A program made the position numbers and the translations under genes. This document shows positions 34,973-44,798 of a DNA stretch of 64,000 nt, in pieces. The notes below the pieces were generated by a model. It saw nothing but the letters and a program-made list of their open reading frames with translations. It was not told the DNA's origin and did no database searches. Positions within the stretch are counted from its first letter, which is position 1; every line of letters begins with the position of its first letter. The stretch comes from an uncultured Bacteroidales bacterium (lineage in GTDB: Bacteria > Bacteroidota > Bacteroidia > Bacteroidales > Bacteroidaceae): contig CADCLN010000017.1 of assembly GCA_902802265.1 (NCBI GenBank), forward strand, positions 1 through 64,000, in the 5' to 3' direction.

Positions 34973-36765
34973 ACCGAAAAAAAACATATCTCCGAATCCT
35001 GAAAATATTCTGCGGAATCATTTTCTCTGTGCTGCTGCTCCTCTTTGTTGCAACAGTTGTGCTGAACACCCCTTCCTTTCAGAACAAAATGCTGAAACCC
35101 GTCACCCGTTTGCTGTGCGAAAGACTCAACACAAACGTGCATATCGACAGCGTCAGCATCAACCTCGTCAATCAGTACATCCATCTCTACGGCATAGAAC
35201 TGGAAGATCACCAGCAACGCAAATTCCTCCAGCTCGACACCCTCTCTACCAGCATCCGGCTCTGGTCCCTGCTCAGCAACGAAGTTCGCCTGTCGGGAAC
35301 CAAAGTGGCTGGACTGCAAGCCCAACTCTACAAGGATTCACTCCATACCCCCGCCAACTACCAATTCCTCATCGATGCCTTCAAAAGCAAACCGAAGAAA
35401 GGGAAGAAATTTAGTTTTGGCATGACACGTGGCACACTTTCCCGAGTCCAAATCCATTACCAGACAAAAGAAAAGCCTTACGACCACGACCTCCAAATCT
35501 CCTTCCTCGAATATCGCAACAAACAAGGGCATCACCACGTCAACATCCAGGGACTCGTTTACCAGAACGACAACCACAAACCTCTCCGTCGCACAGGAAA
35601 ACCCAAACGAGGCTATTTCGACGAAGGTCACCTCAATGTACTTGCCAATATGCAGTGGCGCATTGACCAACTCACTAACGAATCCCTCCGTGCCGAACTC
35701 GTCTCCGCCAACATCCTTGACCGCACCTCCAACCTCGACGTCAAGAGCCTCACTCTCCGTGCCACCGTCAACAAACAGCAAATACATCTCCGCAACGTCA
35801 ACATCCAGTTGCCAAACACACAGCTCACCTTCTCCGAAGGCTTGCTCCTGTTCCATCCCCTCCGCTACCAAACCACCACCATATCGGGCACTACACTGCT
35901 CAAAGACATAGCCCACCCCTTTGCTCCCGTGCTCAGTCAATTCACCATCCCCCTTCGCCTCAGCGTCAAACTCAGCGGCAACGCCGGAACCATGAACTTC
36001 AAAAACGTCAACGTCAGCACCGTTGACCATAAACTTACCATCAACGCAGAAGGAAACGTACTTAAACTCAACCAGAAACGAGCCCTCAGCGTCAACTTCC
36101 GCGTCAACCCCATGCGAGCCAGAGGAAACATCAAACAGCGCATTATCGAACAATTCCCTGTCAAGAAATACCTCATGCGGCAACTCGCCACGCTGGGCAC
36201 CATCACCTACCGAGGCAACTTCCATGTACGCTGGCATCAAGAAGCCTTCGAAGGCACACTCGGCACACAAGTCGGAAACCTGCGCTTCACCCTCAACCTC
36301 AACGAAGACACCAAATACCTCAACGGCACCGTACAAACCGACTCCATCATGCTCGATAAACTCTTCACCATGCCCCAACTCGGAAAGGCAGCCTGCAAAG
36401 CCTCCTTCACCTTCGACTACTCCAAGAAACGTACAGCCCTGATACGAAAAAAACTGGGCGGAAAACTCCCCATCGGCACCGTCCGAGCCGAAGTGCCAGA
36501 AGCAAAATACAAATTCTTGAAAATCAAAAATGTCTTCGCCGATATCCACAGCAACGGAACCATCGCACAGGGCAACCTCAGCGTCAGGGGCAAAGCACTC
36601 GATTTGCTCTGCGACTTCAGCTTTACCAATACCGACTCCATACAGAAAATGAAAATAAAACCAAGTGTCAAGTTCCATAAATACACAGAAAAAAAGGAAA
36701 AAGATACCAAAAAACAGAAAAAATCAACGCTTTCACAAAAAAAAACGCTAAATCGTAAAGGGTAA
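34969..36765 (+). CDS. AsmA/TamB-like envelope protein, TTG start
   Basis: 598 residues. An N-terminal membrane helix (IFCGIIFSVLLLLFVATVVLN, about residues 13-33) precedes a long beta-rich region with repeated short strands, including the AsmA-type N-terminal pattern LNTNVHIDSVSINLVN, and a lysine-rich tail. AsmA-like proteins bridge the periplasm in lipid transport. At ~600 residues it is much shorter than TamB and has no DUF490 C-terminal domain that I can see. The start is TTG, overlapping the engB stop as TTGA (34969-34972); the first in-frame ATG lies about 40 codons on, beyond the membrane helix, which supports the TTG. Confidence 0.7.
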   Translation: MNRKKTYLRILKIFCGIIFSVLLLLFVATVVLNTPSFQNKMLKPVTRLLCERLNTNVHIDSVSINLVNQYIHLYGIELEDHQQRKFLQLDTLSTSIRLWSLLSNEVRLSGTKVAGLQAQLYKDSLHTPANYQFLIDAFKSKPKKGKKFSFGMTRGTLSRVQIHYQTKEKPYDHDLQISFLEYRNKQGHHHVNIQGLVYQNDNHKPLRRTGKPKRGYFDEGHLNVLANMQWRIDQLTNESLRAELVSANILDRTSNLDVKSLTLRATVNKQQIHLRNVNIQLPNTQLTFSEGLLLFHPLRYQTTTISGTTLLKDIAHPFAPVLSQFTIPLRLSVKLSGNAGTMNFKNVNVSTVDHKLTINAEGNVLKLNQKRALSVNFRVNPMRARGNIKQRIIEQFPVKKYLMRQLATLGTITYRGNFHVRWHQEAFEGTLGTQVGNLRFTLNLNEDTKYLNGTVQTDSIMLDKLFTMPQLGKAACKASFTFDYSKKRTALIRKKLGGKLPIGTVRAEVPEAKYKFLKIKNVFADIHSNGTIAQGNLSVRGKALDLLCDFSFTNTDSIQKMKIKPSVKFHKYTEKKEKDTKKQKKSTLSQKKTLNRKG

Positions 36766-36780
36766 ATGGTAAATAATTCT

Positions 36781-36788
36781 TACCTTTG
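36781..36788 (+). promoter_or_regulatory. rho -7 element TACCTTTG
   Basis: Exact match 136 bases before the rho ATG; predicted start near 36794. Confidence 0.65.
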
Positions 36789-36793
36789 CAGCA

Positions 36794-36923
36794 AATTCTT
36801 GGTTATACGGTCCAGACGATTTTGAAGTTACATGGTAGGATGATACCATAACACACAAAAACGCAACACACAAAACCCGTACAACCGTACCTCCCCATTT
36901 TTTACTTTTTTCATAGATTCTTT
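36794..36923 (+). promoter_or_regulatory. rho leader with C-rich, G-poor segment
   Basis: About 130 untranslated bases. From about 36850 to 36898 the RNA strand is almost free of G and rich in C and A (ACACACAAAAACGC, CAACACACAAAACCCG), as Rho loading sites are. This would suit autogenous control of rho, as known in other bacteria. Confidence 0.4.
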
Positions 36924-38816
36924 ATGTATAAATTAGAACAACTCAACAGCAAAGAGTTGGCAGAACTGCAAACTATTGCATCCGAACTCGGAATTGCAAA
37001 TGCAGACAAACTTGACAAAAGCACACTCATGTTCCGCATCATCGACGAACAAGCCGAAGCAGCAGCAACAGGTGCCGAAAAACCAACTCGCAAACGTACA
37101 CGTGTCAGTGTGAAAACTGTAGATCGTGTCTATTCCGCAACACAAGACAAGACAAAGAAGATAGACAAAAAAATGCAGGTCACCCTCGATGACACCCTCT
37201 TCGGGTCACTCTCGCAGGAAGAAAAGGACATGCTCACACCCATAGAAACCCCCGCCGCCCCCGCCGAGACACCCGAACCCAAGAAACGCGGCCGCAAGAA
37301 AAAGGCAGAAGCAGAGGCAGAACCCCAAGACCCCGCAACCTCGCAAGCCAAAGACCCTGCCTCCACACCACCTCAAGACCCCACAACCCCTGAACCATCC
37401 GTCGTGCCCGAAGCCACCTATGTGCCCGAAGCCGACGACCCCGAGGCTGCTGCCCATCACAGTCAGACCATCATCAGCCGTGGTTCCACCGAGATACCAG
37501 CCGATGACTCCGACTTCATCATTCTGCAAGACATTCCTGCCATCGAAGATACCTACTACAATCCCATGGAATTCTTCAAGCGCACAACCGCAGAACCCCA
37601 AATTCCCACAACCCCACAACCTCAAAACCTCATCACCCCGCAATCCCAAAACACCAGAACCCCACAACTGCAGAATCCCGCAACCTCTGTCCCCTACGAC
37701 TTCGCCGACATCATCACTGTCAGCGGCGTGCTCGAAATCATTGACAACTACGGATTCCTTCGCAGCAGCGACTACAACTACCTGCCATCGCCCGACGACG
37801 TTTATGTAAATCTGCAGCAAATCAAACATTGGGGACTCAAGCAGGGCGACGTTGTTGAGGGGTACGTCCGTCCACCACGCACAGGAGAAAAATTCTTCCC
37901 CCTCGTCGATGTACGCAAAATCAACGGCTGCGACCCCCAGCAAGTCCTCGGACGTGTCGCCTTCGAATTTCTCACACCCCTCTTCCCTGACCAGAAATTC
38001 CAACTCTGCAAGGGCGCAAACGACAGCAAATCCTCACGCATCGTCGATCTCTTCTCTCCCATCGGCAAGGGACAGCGTGCCCTCATCGTGGCACAGCCCA
38101 AGACTGGTAAAACCCTCCTGATGAAAGACATTGCCAACAGCATAGCCGCCAACCACCCCGAAGCATACCTCATGATGCTCCTCATCGACGAGCGACCCGA
38201 AGAAGTCACCGACATGGCACGCACCGTCAACGCCGAAGTCATCGCCTCCACCTTCGATGCACCCGCCGAAAACCACGTCAAGATAGCAGGCATCGTGCTG
38301 GAGAAAGCTAAACGCATGGTGGAATGTGGACACGACGTCGTCATCTTCCTCGACTCCATCACCCGCCTCGCCCGAGCTTACAACACCGTAAGCCCCGCCA
38401 GCGGAAAAGTCCTCTCTGGCGGTGTTGATGCCAACGCCCTTCACAAGCCCAAGCGCTTCTTCGGTGCAGCACGCAATATTGAGGGCGGCGGTTCCCTCAC
38501 CATCATCGCCACGGCCCTCATCGACACCGGCAGCAAGATGGACGAAGTCATCTTCGAGGAATTCAAGGGTACAGGCAACATGGAACTGCAGCTCGACCGC
38601 CAGCTTGCCAACAAGCGCGTCTTCCCTGCCGTCAACCTTACCGCATCCTCCACCCGACGCGACGACCTCCTGCAAGACCAGACCACCCTCAACCGCATGT
38701 GGGTACTCCGCAAACACATTGCCGACATGACCCCGCTCGAAGCCATGGACACCGTCATGAACCACATCGAGCGAACCAAGAACAACGAAGAATTCCTCAT
38801 TTCCATGAACGGATAA
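36924..38816 (+). CDS. rho: Transcription termination factor Rho with long inserted linker
   Basis: 630 residues. Rho_N domain ([19 protein letters not shown], 4-22), then a disordered acidic/proline-rich insert of about 160-180 residues, the cold-shock RNA-binding domain ([20 protein letters not shown], from about 270), and the hexameric ATPase with P-loop QPKTGKT near residue 392, [12 protein letters not shown], the Q/R loop region [23 protein letters not shown] and ending. Bacteroidetes Rho is known to carry such insertions, reported to promote condensates in Bacteroides. Here part of the insert ([19 protein letters not shown]) is encoded by near-repeats of CCCCACAACC. Confidence 0.97.
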   Translation: MYKLEQLNSKELAELQTIASELGIANADKLDKSTLMFRIIDEQAEAAATGAEKPTRKRTRVSVKTVDRVYSATQDKTKKIDKKMQVTLDDTLFGSLSQEEKDMLTPIETPAAPAETPEPKKRGRKKKAEAEAEPQDPATSQAKDPASTPPQDPTTPEPSVVPEATYVPEADDPEAAAHHSQTIISRGSTEIPADDSDFIILQDIPAIEDTYYNPMEFFKRTTAEPQIPTTPQPQNLITPQSQNTRTPQLQNPATSVPYDFADIITVSGVLEIIDNYGFLRSSDYNYLPSPDDVYVNLQQIKHWGLKQGDVVEGYVRPPRTGEKFFPLVDVRKINGCDPQQVLGRVAFEFLTPLFPDQKFQLCKGANDSKSSRIVDLFSPIGKGQRALIVAQPKTGKTLLMKDIANSIAANHPEAYLMMLLIDERPEEVTDMARTVNAEVIASTFDAPAENHVKIAGIVLEKAKRMVECGHDVVIFLDSITRLARAYNTVSPASGKVLSGGVDANALHKPKRFFGAARNIEGGGSLTIIATALIDTGSKMDEVIFEEFKGTGNMELQLDRQLANKRVFPAVNLTASSTRRDDLLQDQTTLNRMWVLRKHIADMTPLEAMDTVMNHIERTKNNEEFLISMNG

Positions 38817-38840
38817 GGAAACGCAAGACTTGGCAAAAAC

Positions 38841-38876
38841 AAAAAATGTTGCACAAAAATCTGTGCAACATTTTTT
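38841..38876. terminator. Bidirectional intrinsic terminator between rho and coaX
   Basis: A perfect 15-bp stem: AAAAAATGTTGCACA (38841-38855) pairs with 38862-38876 around a 6-base loop. A-runs and T-runs on both sides serve the convergent rho and coaX genes. Confidence 0.9.
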
Positions 38877-38893
38877 TGTGTCTTTACGCCCTT

Positions 38894-39646
38894 TTACTCC
38901 AACGATTGCAGGCCTTTCAGCAGCAAATGGGGGTCGTGGATGACATGGGGAAGGAGGTCGTCGGAGAGTGTGAGGGTGTCACCGCCTGTGAGAAAGACTT
39001 GCAGGTCGGGGTAGCAGGCAAGCAGATGGCGGATGTAGCCCTCTGCCTCGAAGCGGGTACCGTGGATGGCGCTCGACATCATCGAGGTTTTGGTGTCTTG
39101 TCCCATGAGGGGGGTGTCGGCTTCTGCCTGAAAGAGTGGCAGCAGGGCGGTGTGTTCGTGCATGGATCGCAGTCGCAGCTGGATGCCAGGGGAGATGACG
39201 CCGCCAATCAGTTCACCCTCACGGCTGATGAGGTCGTAGGTGATGCAGGTGCCTGCATCGATAATGAGCAGGGTGTGGTGGGGTTTTCTTGCCCAGGCTC
39301 CCAAGTCGGCAGCCAGTCGGTCGGAACCATATTCTGGGGGTATGTTTTTTAAGGGGCAGTCGGACACGTTGTAATGGACGATTTTGCTTGTCCCGCTTCC
39401 GTCGGCAGGGGCTTTGATGCCTAACAGCAGGGTGGGGATGCTGCATGACTGCAGGGCAGGGATGAGTTCGGGGTCTTCGCCTGCCACGCTGGAGATGATG
39501 CAGCGGTGGATGGGGTATTGGGCGGAGAGTCGGCGGAAGATGTTGTGCCACGTTTCTGCCTTGTGTTCCAGATGCAGCATTTTCTCTGCATCCATGATGG
39601 CGATTTTTGCCGATGTGTTGCCTATGTCGATAAGTATGTTTGCCAT
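38894..39646 (-). CDS. coaX: Type III pantothenate kinase
   Basis: 250 residues. DIGNTSAKIAI (phosphate loop), GSDRLAADLGAW, and LIIDAGTCITYDLI are the CoaX motifs. First step of coenzyme A synthesis. ATG at 39646 chosen over one three codons earlier, giving MANILIDIGNT. The upstream alpha-2-macroglobulin gene ends only 24 bases before, so they are probably one transcript. Confidence 0.94.
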   Translation of the reverse strand: MANILIDIGNTSAKIAIMDAEKMLHLEHKAETWHNIFRRLSAQYPIHRCIISSVAGEDPELIPALQSCSIPTLLLGIKAPADGSGTSKIVHYNVSDCPLKNIPPEYGSDRLAADLGAWARKPHHTLLIIDAGTCITYDLISREGELIGGVISPGIQLRLRSMHEHTALLPLFQAEADTPLMGQDTKTSMMSSAIHGTRFEAEGYIRHLLACYPDLQVFLTGGDTLTLSDDLLPHVIHDPHLLLKGLQSLE

Positions 39647-39669
39647 TGGGGACAAAGGGATGGGGGTGT

Positions 39670-42600
39670 TTATTGTGGATGGTTGATGGTTAGTTTATAG
39701 ATTTTGGTGTAGCCACCAATTTCGGGAGCGTATTCGCACTGGGTGGTGGCGATGCCCGATTGGTATGTGCCGCTGCGGGTGACGTAGTATTCGAGGTCAA
39801 CGGTAGTGGTGCCACGCTGGAACCAGTCGAAGAATATGTCGGTGTGGGTGTCGTGGAGTTCGAGGTAGCAGCCGCGTGTGCCTGTCCATTGGTAGCCTGA
39901 GTGGGTGCGTTGAGGTTCGAGACAGGCTGCATGGTGTGAGGTGACGCTGACGAAGTCCATGTCGCGGTCGGCATGGATGATGTGGCGTACTCGGATGATG
40001 TCGCCCACAGTAAGTGAGTTTTCCGTTTCCATTTCTACCCATTCCCTGCCTCGCTGGATGTATAGTTTTCGCTCGACAGAGAGTTCGCCCGTAGTGTAGT
40101 CGGAAAGTTTCTCGGCTTCTTCCTGGAAGGTCCCACGGACATATCCCCAGGAGATGCCTGGGCTGTGCTTTTCCACGGTGAGCGTGTGGGGGCCTTCTTC
40201 CCAGCCAGGGAGGGAGACTTCCGAGGGTGTGGGCTGCTGGTCGATGGTGAAGACGGGTGTGTCGGCTGTGCGCACCGTTTCGTCGGGCGAAAGCGTAATC
40301 AGGTAGTCTGCCGCATCGATGCCGTTGAGGGGGTTGTCCCACAGTTGTGTCTGCTTTTGGCGGAGTAGCCAGAGCTGCATGTCGTATATCACGGTTTTGT
40401 TTTCTGAATCTGTGGATTTGAGGTCGTGGGTAAGACAGCGCATGGCGGCCAGTTGGGTGGGGATGCGGTAGTCTTGCCACGAGTAGTAGGCACGGTCGGT
40501 GGCGAAGTAGCGTCCCAGTCCTGGTTTATAGACCAGGTAACGGCGGATGAATTTTGTGAACTTCTTGGCCTGGGCTGTGCGTCCGTATTTCTGCAGGATG
40601 CAGGCACCTTTGGCGCAGCCATAGATGGTCAGTCGGTTCAGGCTTTTTGCCAATTCGTTCAGGTAAGCGGCAAGGTAGTCGGCCACTGGGTTTTGGTTGA
40701 TAGCCATGAAACGGAGGTCGAAGTCGGTGGGTTGCAGCGAGCGTTTGTTCTTCTTGCGTTCTGCGTAGTCTTTCTTTTCATATTTGTCGAGATAGTCGAG
40801 GGCTCCCCCGAGCATCTTGGCGATGTCTTTTCTGTCGTTCATCTTGAACCGTATCATGTAGGCTTTAAGGCGGTCGAGGTGTTCAGCAACGGCAAGAGTG
40901 ATGTAGGGGTTGCTGTCCATGCCCTTGAACCAGCTCCACGAGCCGTCGTGTCGTTGCAGTTCCTGCAGTTTGCTGAGGGCTTCGTCGGCGTTTTTCTGGG
41001 CTTTTTCGACGTTGAATTGTTGGATGACGGTATCGCCGAGGGCGGAGAGTCGCTGATGCAGGTGGATTAAGACGATGTTGGAGTAGAGTGCTGCGGCATA
41101 GCAGGGAGCGTTGTCGTGACAGGGCAGACTGAGGGCACGCAGGGAGTGGAACACGTCGAGGGCGGGGTTGTCTGTATAGCCGATTTGCAGGGTGCGGTCG
41201 GTGGCGGTGGGGCTGTTATTATTATATAATGTGGTGAGGTCGATGTCCTTGGTGCCTGCGTCTTCCATGTAGAAGGGGATGTTTTCTGTCACCCATTCTT
41301 TGGTGGAGAGTACAGGCAGCAGGCAGCGCTCACCGTCGGAGTTTTCGCCGTCGGTGGCAGAGATTTCACAGATAACGTCTTCGGAGAGTGTCCCCTTGGC
41401 GACGGTGAAAGTGGCGACGGCTGTCTGTCCAGTCTCGATGTTGAAGGGTACGTCTTGCTGATAGACAACGGTCTTCTCGTCTTTTGCCAAAAGCAGTCGC
41501 AGGGTAGCCGTGCCGTGGATGGCAGTCTGGGCCTTGTTGAAGATGCGAGTCTGCAGGGTGGCTTCGTCGGCTGTTCGGAGGAAGCGAGGCAGTTGTGGCT
41601 GTACCATGAAGTCTTCGCTGGCGACGGCATCGGCTGTAATCAGTCCGTAGCACACATCTTCGGTGTGGGCAAATCCGAAGAATCGCCATTGGGTGAGACT
41701 TTCAGGCAGGGTGAAGGTGATTTGTATGTTGCCCTGTCGGTCGGTGGTGAGTTGCGGATAGAAGAAGGCCGTCTCGTTGAAATGGGTGCGGAAGTTCACG
41801 GTGGCTGTGTGGATACCGTCGGCAATGTCCTCTCCCTTGCTGGGGGCTTCGTCTGCTGTGGCTTTTTCCTCTGCTACCATCGGCATGGCAGCATCGACCA
41901 TGACGGGGCCAGCGATTCGGGCGCTTTTCATCAGCATGGGTTCTCTGTTGTAGCGGAACATGCCCGAGAAGGGGCTGACCGAGTCGAAGTTCTCGGGCCA
42001 CAGACTCTTCGTTCTTGCTTGGCGCATGAGGCTGAGGGAGAAGGAACTGGTGGCGTAGGAATAGATGTGGTAGAGGTTGCTGATTTGCGTCATGAAGGGG
42101 ATGTTGAATGTCCAGTTGAAGCTGGAGAGTTCGTCCAGCGAGGCATCGTACATGGTTGCCATCAGTTCGGCATTGCTGACGGGCTGTCCGTCTTTGTCCT
42201 TCACGCAGAGTGTCCAGGTTTCCTGCTGTCCAGGTGTGAGCCGGTCGCGGAAGGTGTGCCATGCCAGGTTCAGTTTCTTGTCGGGTTTCGGTATGCGGAC
42301 GGTCTTTTCGTAGAAATAGTTGTGGCCGTTCTTTACATAGAAGCAGTTGATGGTGGCACCGTCGCCCCATTCCTCCTTGCATTGGAGCCGTCGGTGCAGG
42401 GTGCCGTTCACGGTCTGTGCAGAGTAGGCGATGAGTTTTTCGTTGGCAAGCACATAGTAGAACACGTAGGCATCCTTGTCTTCAGGTGTAAAGTCGATGT
42501 CGATGGTTTCGCCTGGATGCACTTCCGTCTTCGACACTTGCAGCGGTTCCGGCTTCTTGCCGGCAGTCTGAACCGAAGGTTTCAGCGGAAGGGTGTAGAG

Positions 42601-44604
42601 GATGGCCGACTGGTGGCTTTCGCCAGCATTGTCGGTGGCGGTGGCTTTGATGCGAACCAGAAGTTTTTCACCCTCGTAGGCATTCTCCATATAGCCTTTC
42701 ACCACATCGAAACGGGCAGGGCAGAAGTCGATGTCCAGTTGTCCGTGGTCGTTGGTGTAAGTCTCTTCGTGCTGCACATTTCGCCAACCGTCTCCGCCCC
42801 AGAACCAGCGGTAGAGTCGGCGTACCTCGATGTCGTACTTCACCTTGGCTTTTGCCACAGGAATGCCCGCGTAGGTTTCGGCTGTGAGTTTTGCCGTGAT
42901 GTTGCTTTCGGGCTGATACGTTGTGGTGTCTTTCTGGAACTCGATGGAGTAGGTGGGACGTTTGTATTCCTCCACGCTGATGAAGATGGTCGAAGCGCGG
43001 TAGAGCTGCTTTTCTGGGTTGTTGGCATCTTTCAGCATCAGTTGGTAAATGCCCAATTTGCATTTTTCGGGCAAGGTGAAATCCCAGCTGAGTGTGCCGA
43101 AAGTGTTGGTGACAAGGATGTCGCTCCGCAGTTCGTTGCCGTCGGGACCATGCAGAGCCAGGATGCAGCTGTCGCCCTCCTCGGTCCAGGTCTCGTTTTC
43201 CTGTAGATAGTAGAGCATGGCAGAGGCATGAACGGTTTGTCCAGGGCGATAGATGCCACGGTCGGTGAAGAGTTGCCCCTGCTTGCTTTGTTCCCTGAAG
43301 AAAGGACGATAGTAATATTGTATATGAGAAAACTCCGTGCCGTCTTCCCGATAAGTGCCGATGGTGGTTGTGTCTCTCACCACGCGTGCTCTTTCGTATT
43401 TGGTTGCATCCACCACCACTTCGCCGTTTTTGTCGGTGCGGAAAGAGTCGTGCTGTTCCGTTCGGTTCTTGTAGAGCATCACCGTGACTCCGCTTTGTGG
43501 ATAGCCCGTAATGTGGTCCAGGGCAAAGATGTGAGCCTTGCCGTCGGGGGTATAGAACACGGTGTGGTGCAGCGACGTGACATTGACTTCCCGCACAGAA
43601 ACATCGCCTGCCGCCTTTGCCACCATGACGTAGCGGCCCGCAGCCAGCGTGAGTGTGTCGTGCAGCGTAAACTCCACAGGTTTGTATGTGCGTTCAGCCT
43701 CTGCAATTTGTTCTGCTGTGTTGAGCGAATAATTGCGTTGCAGGATGGACTTGCCTGTAGTCAACGGATTGTCCCGACTGTCTCTGCCCACATACTGCAA
43801 AACCTGCAAGGTGGCAGAAGCGGCATTCTTGGAAGAAATCTTGATGCGGAACGGTTTGTCCACCAGCAAATTCTCCTCCACAGCCATATAGACCGAAGCC
43901 TCCATGATTCTGTTTACCTCCATCTGCAGGGCGTTGGCCACCAGTTTGCCAGCCTCGATGTCGCGTGTGGAGTCGCGCAGAGCCTCCATCCTCTGGCACC
44001 ACTGCTGCTGAGTCTCTTCGCTGTAGCGGCTTTCCTTCTGCATCCTGCGCAGTCGCAACATGGTGTAAGCATTGCGGTCGCCCCTTTGTCGGAAGATGTC
44101 AAGCGCCTTCTCGTAATCCACCCTGCCGTAGTGTTCGCTGACGAAGTCAATCATCACGGTCAGCATATTGTGGCCGTCATATTTGCTGCCATCGTTCATC
44201 TTCACCAGGGGCACATAGTCCTTGCTCTGTTCTCCTGCCAACGTCTCCATGTCTGCCAACACCTGGCTCAGATGCCTGTCTGCCAATGCAGAGTAGTTTC
44301 CCTTTGTCTCCGCATCGAAATCGCTGATGTGGCTGTAGCGCATCTGACTGTAGGCCGTACTCAGCACCGCATGCAGAATGGAGCGCAGCGTCGTGGCCAT
44401 CTGTGCCGACACCTCCTTCGACGGACGTTCCAGTTTCGTGAGTTCAGCCTCCAGCAGCTTCACATCCACCGCAAAGCTGTCGGGGTCAATGTCCGCACGT
44501 ACTTCCATGTGGTTAATCATCTCTTTCAATCGCTCAGGATAAGTCTTTGCCATCGTGTTTATACAAAATGAAATGATGAAGAATAAGGAGAATAGCTTTT
44601 TCAT
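39670..44604 (-). CDS. Bacterial alpha-2-macroglobulin family protein lacking the thioester
   Basis: 1644 residues with a signal peptide (KKLFSLFFIISFCINTMA). The macroglobulin hallmark FTDRGIYRPGQTVHASA is at about residue 450, MG domains follow, and WRFFGFAHTEDVCYG leads into the region just before the alpha-helical thioester domain, around residue 1170-1190. There the expected CxEQ thioester reads CHDN (LPCHDNAPCY), so no covalent trap can form. These envelope proteins inhibit proteases or take part in cell-surface maintenance; Bacteroidetes members commonly lack the thioester. Promoter at 44645-44652. Confidence 0.9.
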   Translation of the reverse strand: MKKLFSLFFIISFCINTMAKTYPERLKEMINHMEVRADIDPDSFAVDVKLLEAELTKLERPSKEVSAQMATTLRSILHAVLSTAYSQMRYSHISDFDAETKGNYSALADRHLSQVLADMETLAGEQSKDYVPLVKMNDGSKYDGHNMLTVMIDFVSEHYGRVDYEKALDIFRQRGDRNAYTMLRLRRMQKESRYSEETQQQWCQRMEALRDSTRDIEAGKLVANALQMEVNRIMEASVYMAVEENLLVDKPFRIKISSKNAASATLQVLQYVGRDSRDNPLTTGKSILQRNYSLNTAEQIAEAERTYKPVEFTLHDTLTLAAGRYVMVAKAAGDVSVREVNVTSLHHTVFYTPDGKAHIFALDHITGYPQSGVTVMLYKNRTEQHDSFRTDKNGEVVVDATKYERARVVRDTTTIGTYREDGTEFSHIQYYYRPFFREQSKQGQLFTDRGIYRPGQTVHASAMLYYLQENETWTEEGDSCILALHGPDGNELRSDILVTNTFGTLSWDFTLPEKCKLGIYQLMLKDANNPEKQLYRASTIFISVEEYKRPTYSIEFQKDTTTYQPESNITAKLTAETYAGIPVAKAKVKYDIEVRRLYRWFWGGDGWRNVQHEETYTNDHGQLDIDFCPARFDVVKGYMENAYEGEKLLVRIKATATDNAGESHQSAILYTLPLKPSVQTAGKKPEPLQVSKTEVHPGETIDIDFTPEDKDAYVFYYVLANEKLIAYSAQTVNGTLHRRLQCKEEWGDGATINCFYVKNGHNYFYEKTVRIPKPDKKLNLAWHTFRDRLTPGQQETWTLCVKDKDGQPVSNAELMATMYDASLDELSSFNWTFNIPFMTQISNLYHIYSYATSSFSLSLMRQARTKSLWPENFDSVSPFSGMFRYNREPMLMKSARIAGPVMVDAAMPMVAEEKATADEAPSKGEDIADGIHTATVNFRTHFNETAFFYPQLTTDRQGNIQITFTLPESLTQWRFFGFAHTEDVCYGLITADAVASEDFMVQPQLPRFLRTADEATLQTRIFNKAQTAIHGTATLRLLLAKDEKTVVYQQDVPFNIETGQTAVATFTVAKGTLSEDVICEISATDGENSDGERCLLPVLSTKEWVTENIPFYMEDAGTKDIDLTTLYNNNSPTATDRTLQIGYTDNPALDVFHSLRALSLPCHDNAPCYAAALYSNIVLIHLHQRLSALGDTVIQQFNVEKAQKNADEALSKLQELQRHDGSWSWFKGMDSNPYITLAVAEHLDRLKAYMIRFKMNDRKDIAKMLGGALDYLDKYEKKDYAERKKNKRSLQPTDFDLRFMAINQNPVADYLAAYLNELAKSLNRLTIYGCAKGACILQKYGRTAQAKKFTKFIRRYLVYKPGLGRYFATDRAYYSWQDYRIPTQLAAMRCLTHDLKSTDSENKTVIYDMQLWLLRQKQTQLWDNPLNGIDAADYLITLSPDETVRTADTPVFTIDQQPTPSEVSLPGWEEGPHTLTVEKHSPGISWGYVRGTFQEEAEKLSDYTTGELSVERKLYIQRGREWVEMETENSLTVGDIIRVRHIIHADRDMDFVSVTSHHAACLEPQRTHSGYQWTGTRGCYLELHDTHTDIFFDWFQRGTTTVDLEYYVTRSGTYQSGIATTQCEYAPEIGGYTKIYKLTINHPQ

Positions 44605-44644
44605 AATATTCCGTTTTTTCTTTGTTATAACGTAATTTTGGCTG

Positions 44645-44652
44645 CAAAGGTA
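44645..44652 (-). promoter_or_regulatory. -7 element TACCTTTG for the alpha-2-macroglobulin/coaX unit
   Basis: Exact match on the minus strand, 41-48 bases before the ATG. Confidence 0.6.
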
Positions 44653-44727
44653 GTAAAAACTTGGTTAAAAGAACAATTTAAACGTTTAACAAACTCTAAA
44701 ATGCTTTGTCACCTCCCCGCTATGCTT

Positions 44728-44735
44728 TATCTTTG
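44728..44735 (+). promoter_or_regulatory. -7 element TATCTTTG for the DUF4369 lipoprotein gene
   Basis: Exact match, about 64 bases before the ATG, divergent from the alpha-2-macroglobulin promoter. Confidence 0.6.
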
Positions 44736-44798
44736 TGCTGCGAAACGCAAAAAAGTGAAACGATAAGAACGATAAGAACATAAGAACGCAGCGTGAAA

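Noticed and set aside
41455..43206. 583-residue frame opposite the alpha-2-macroglobulin gene
   Set aside because: Antisense shadow with no signal, domain or promoter.
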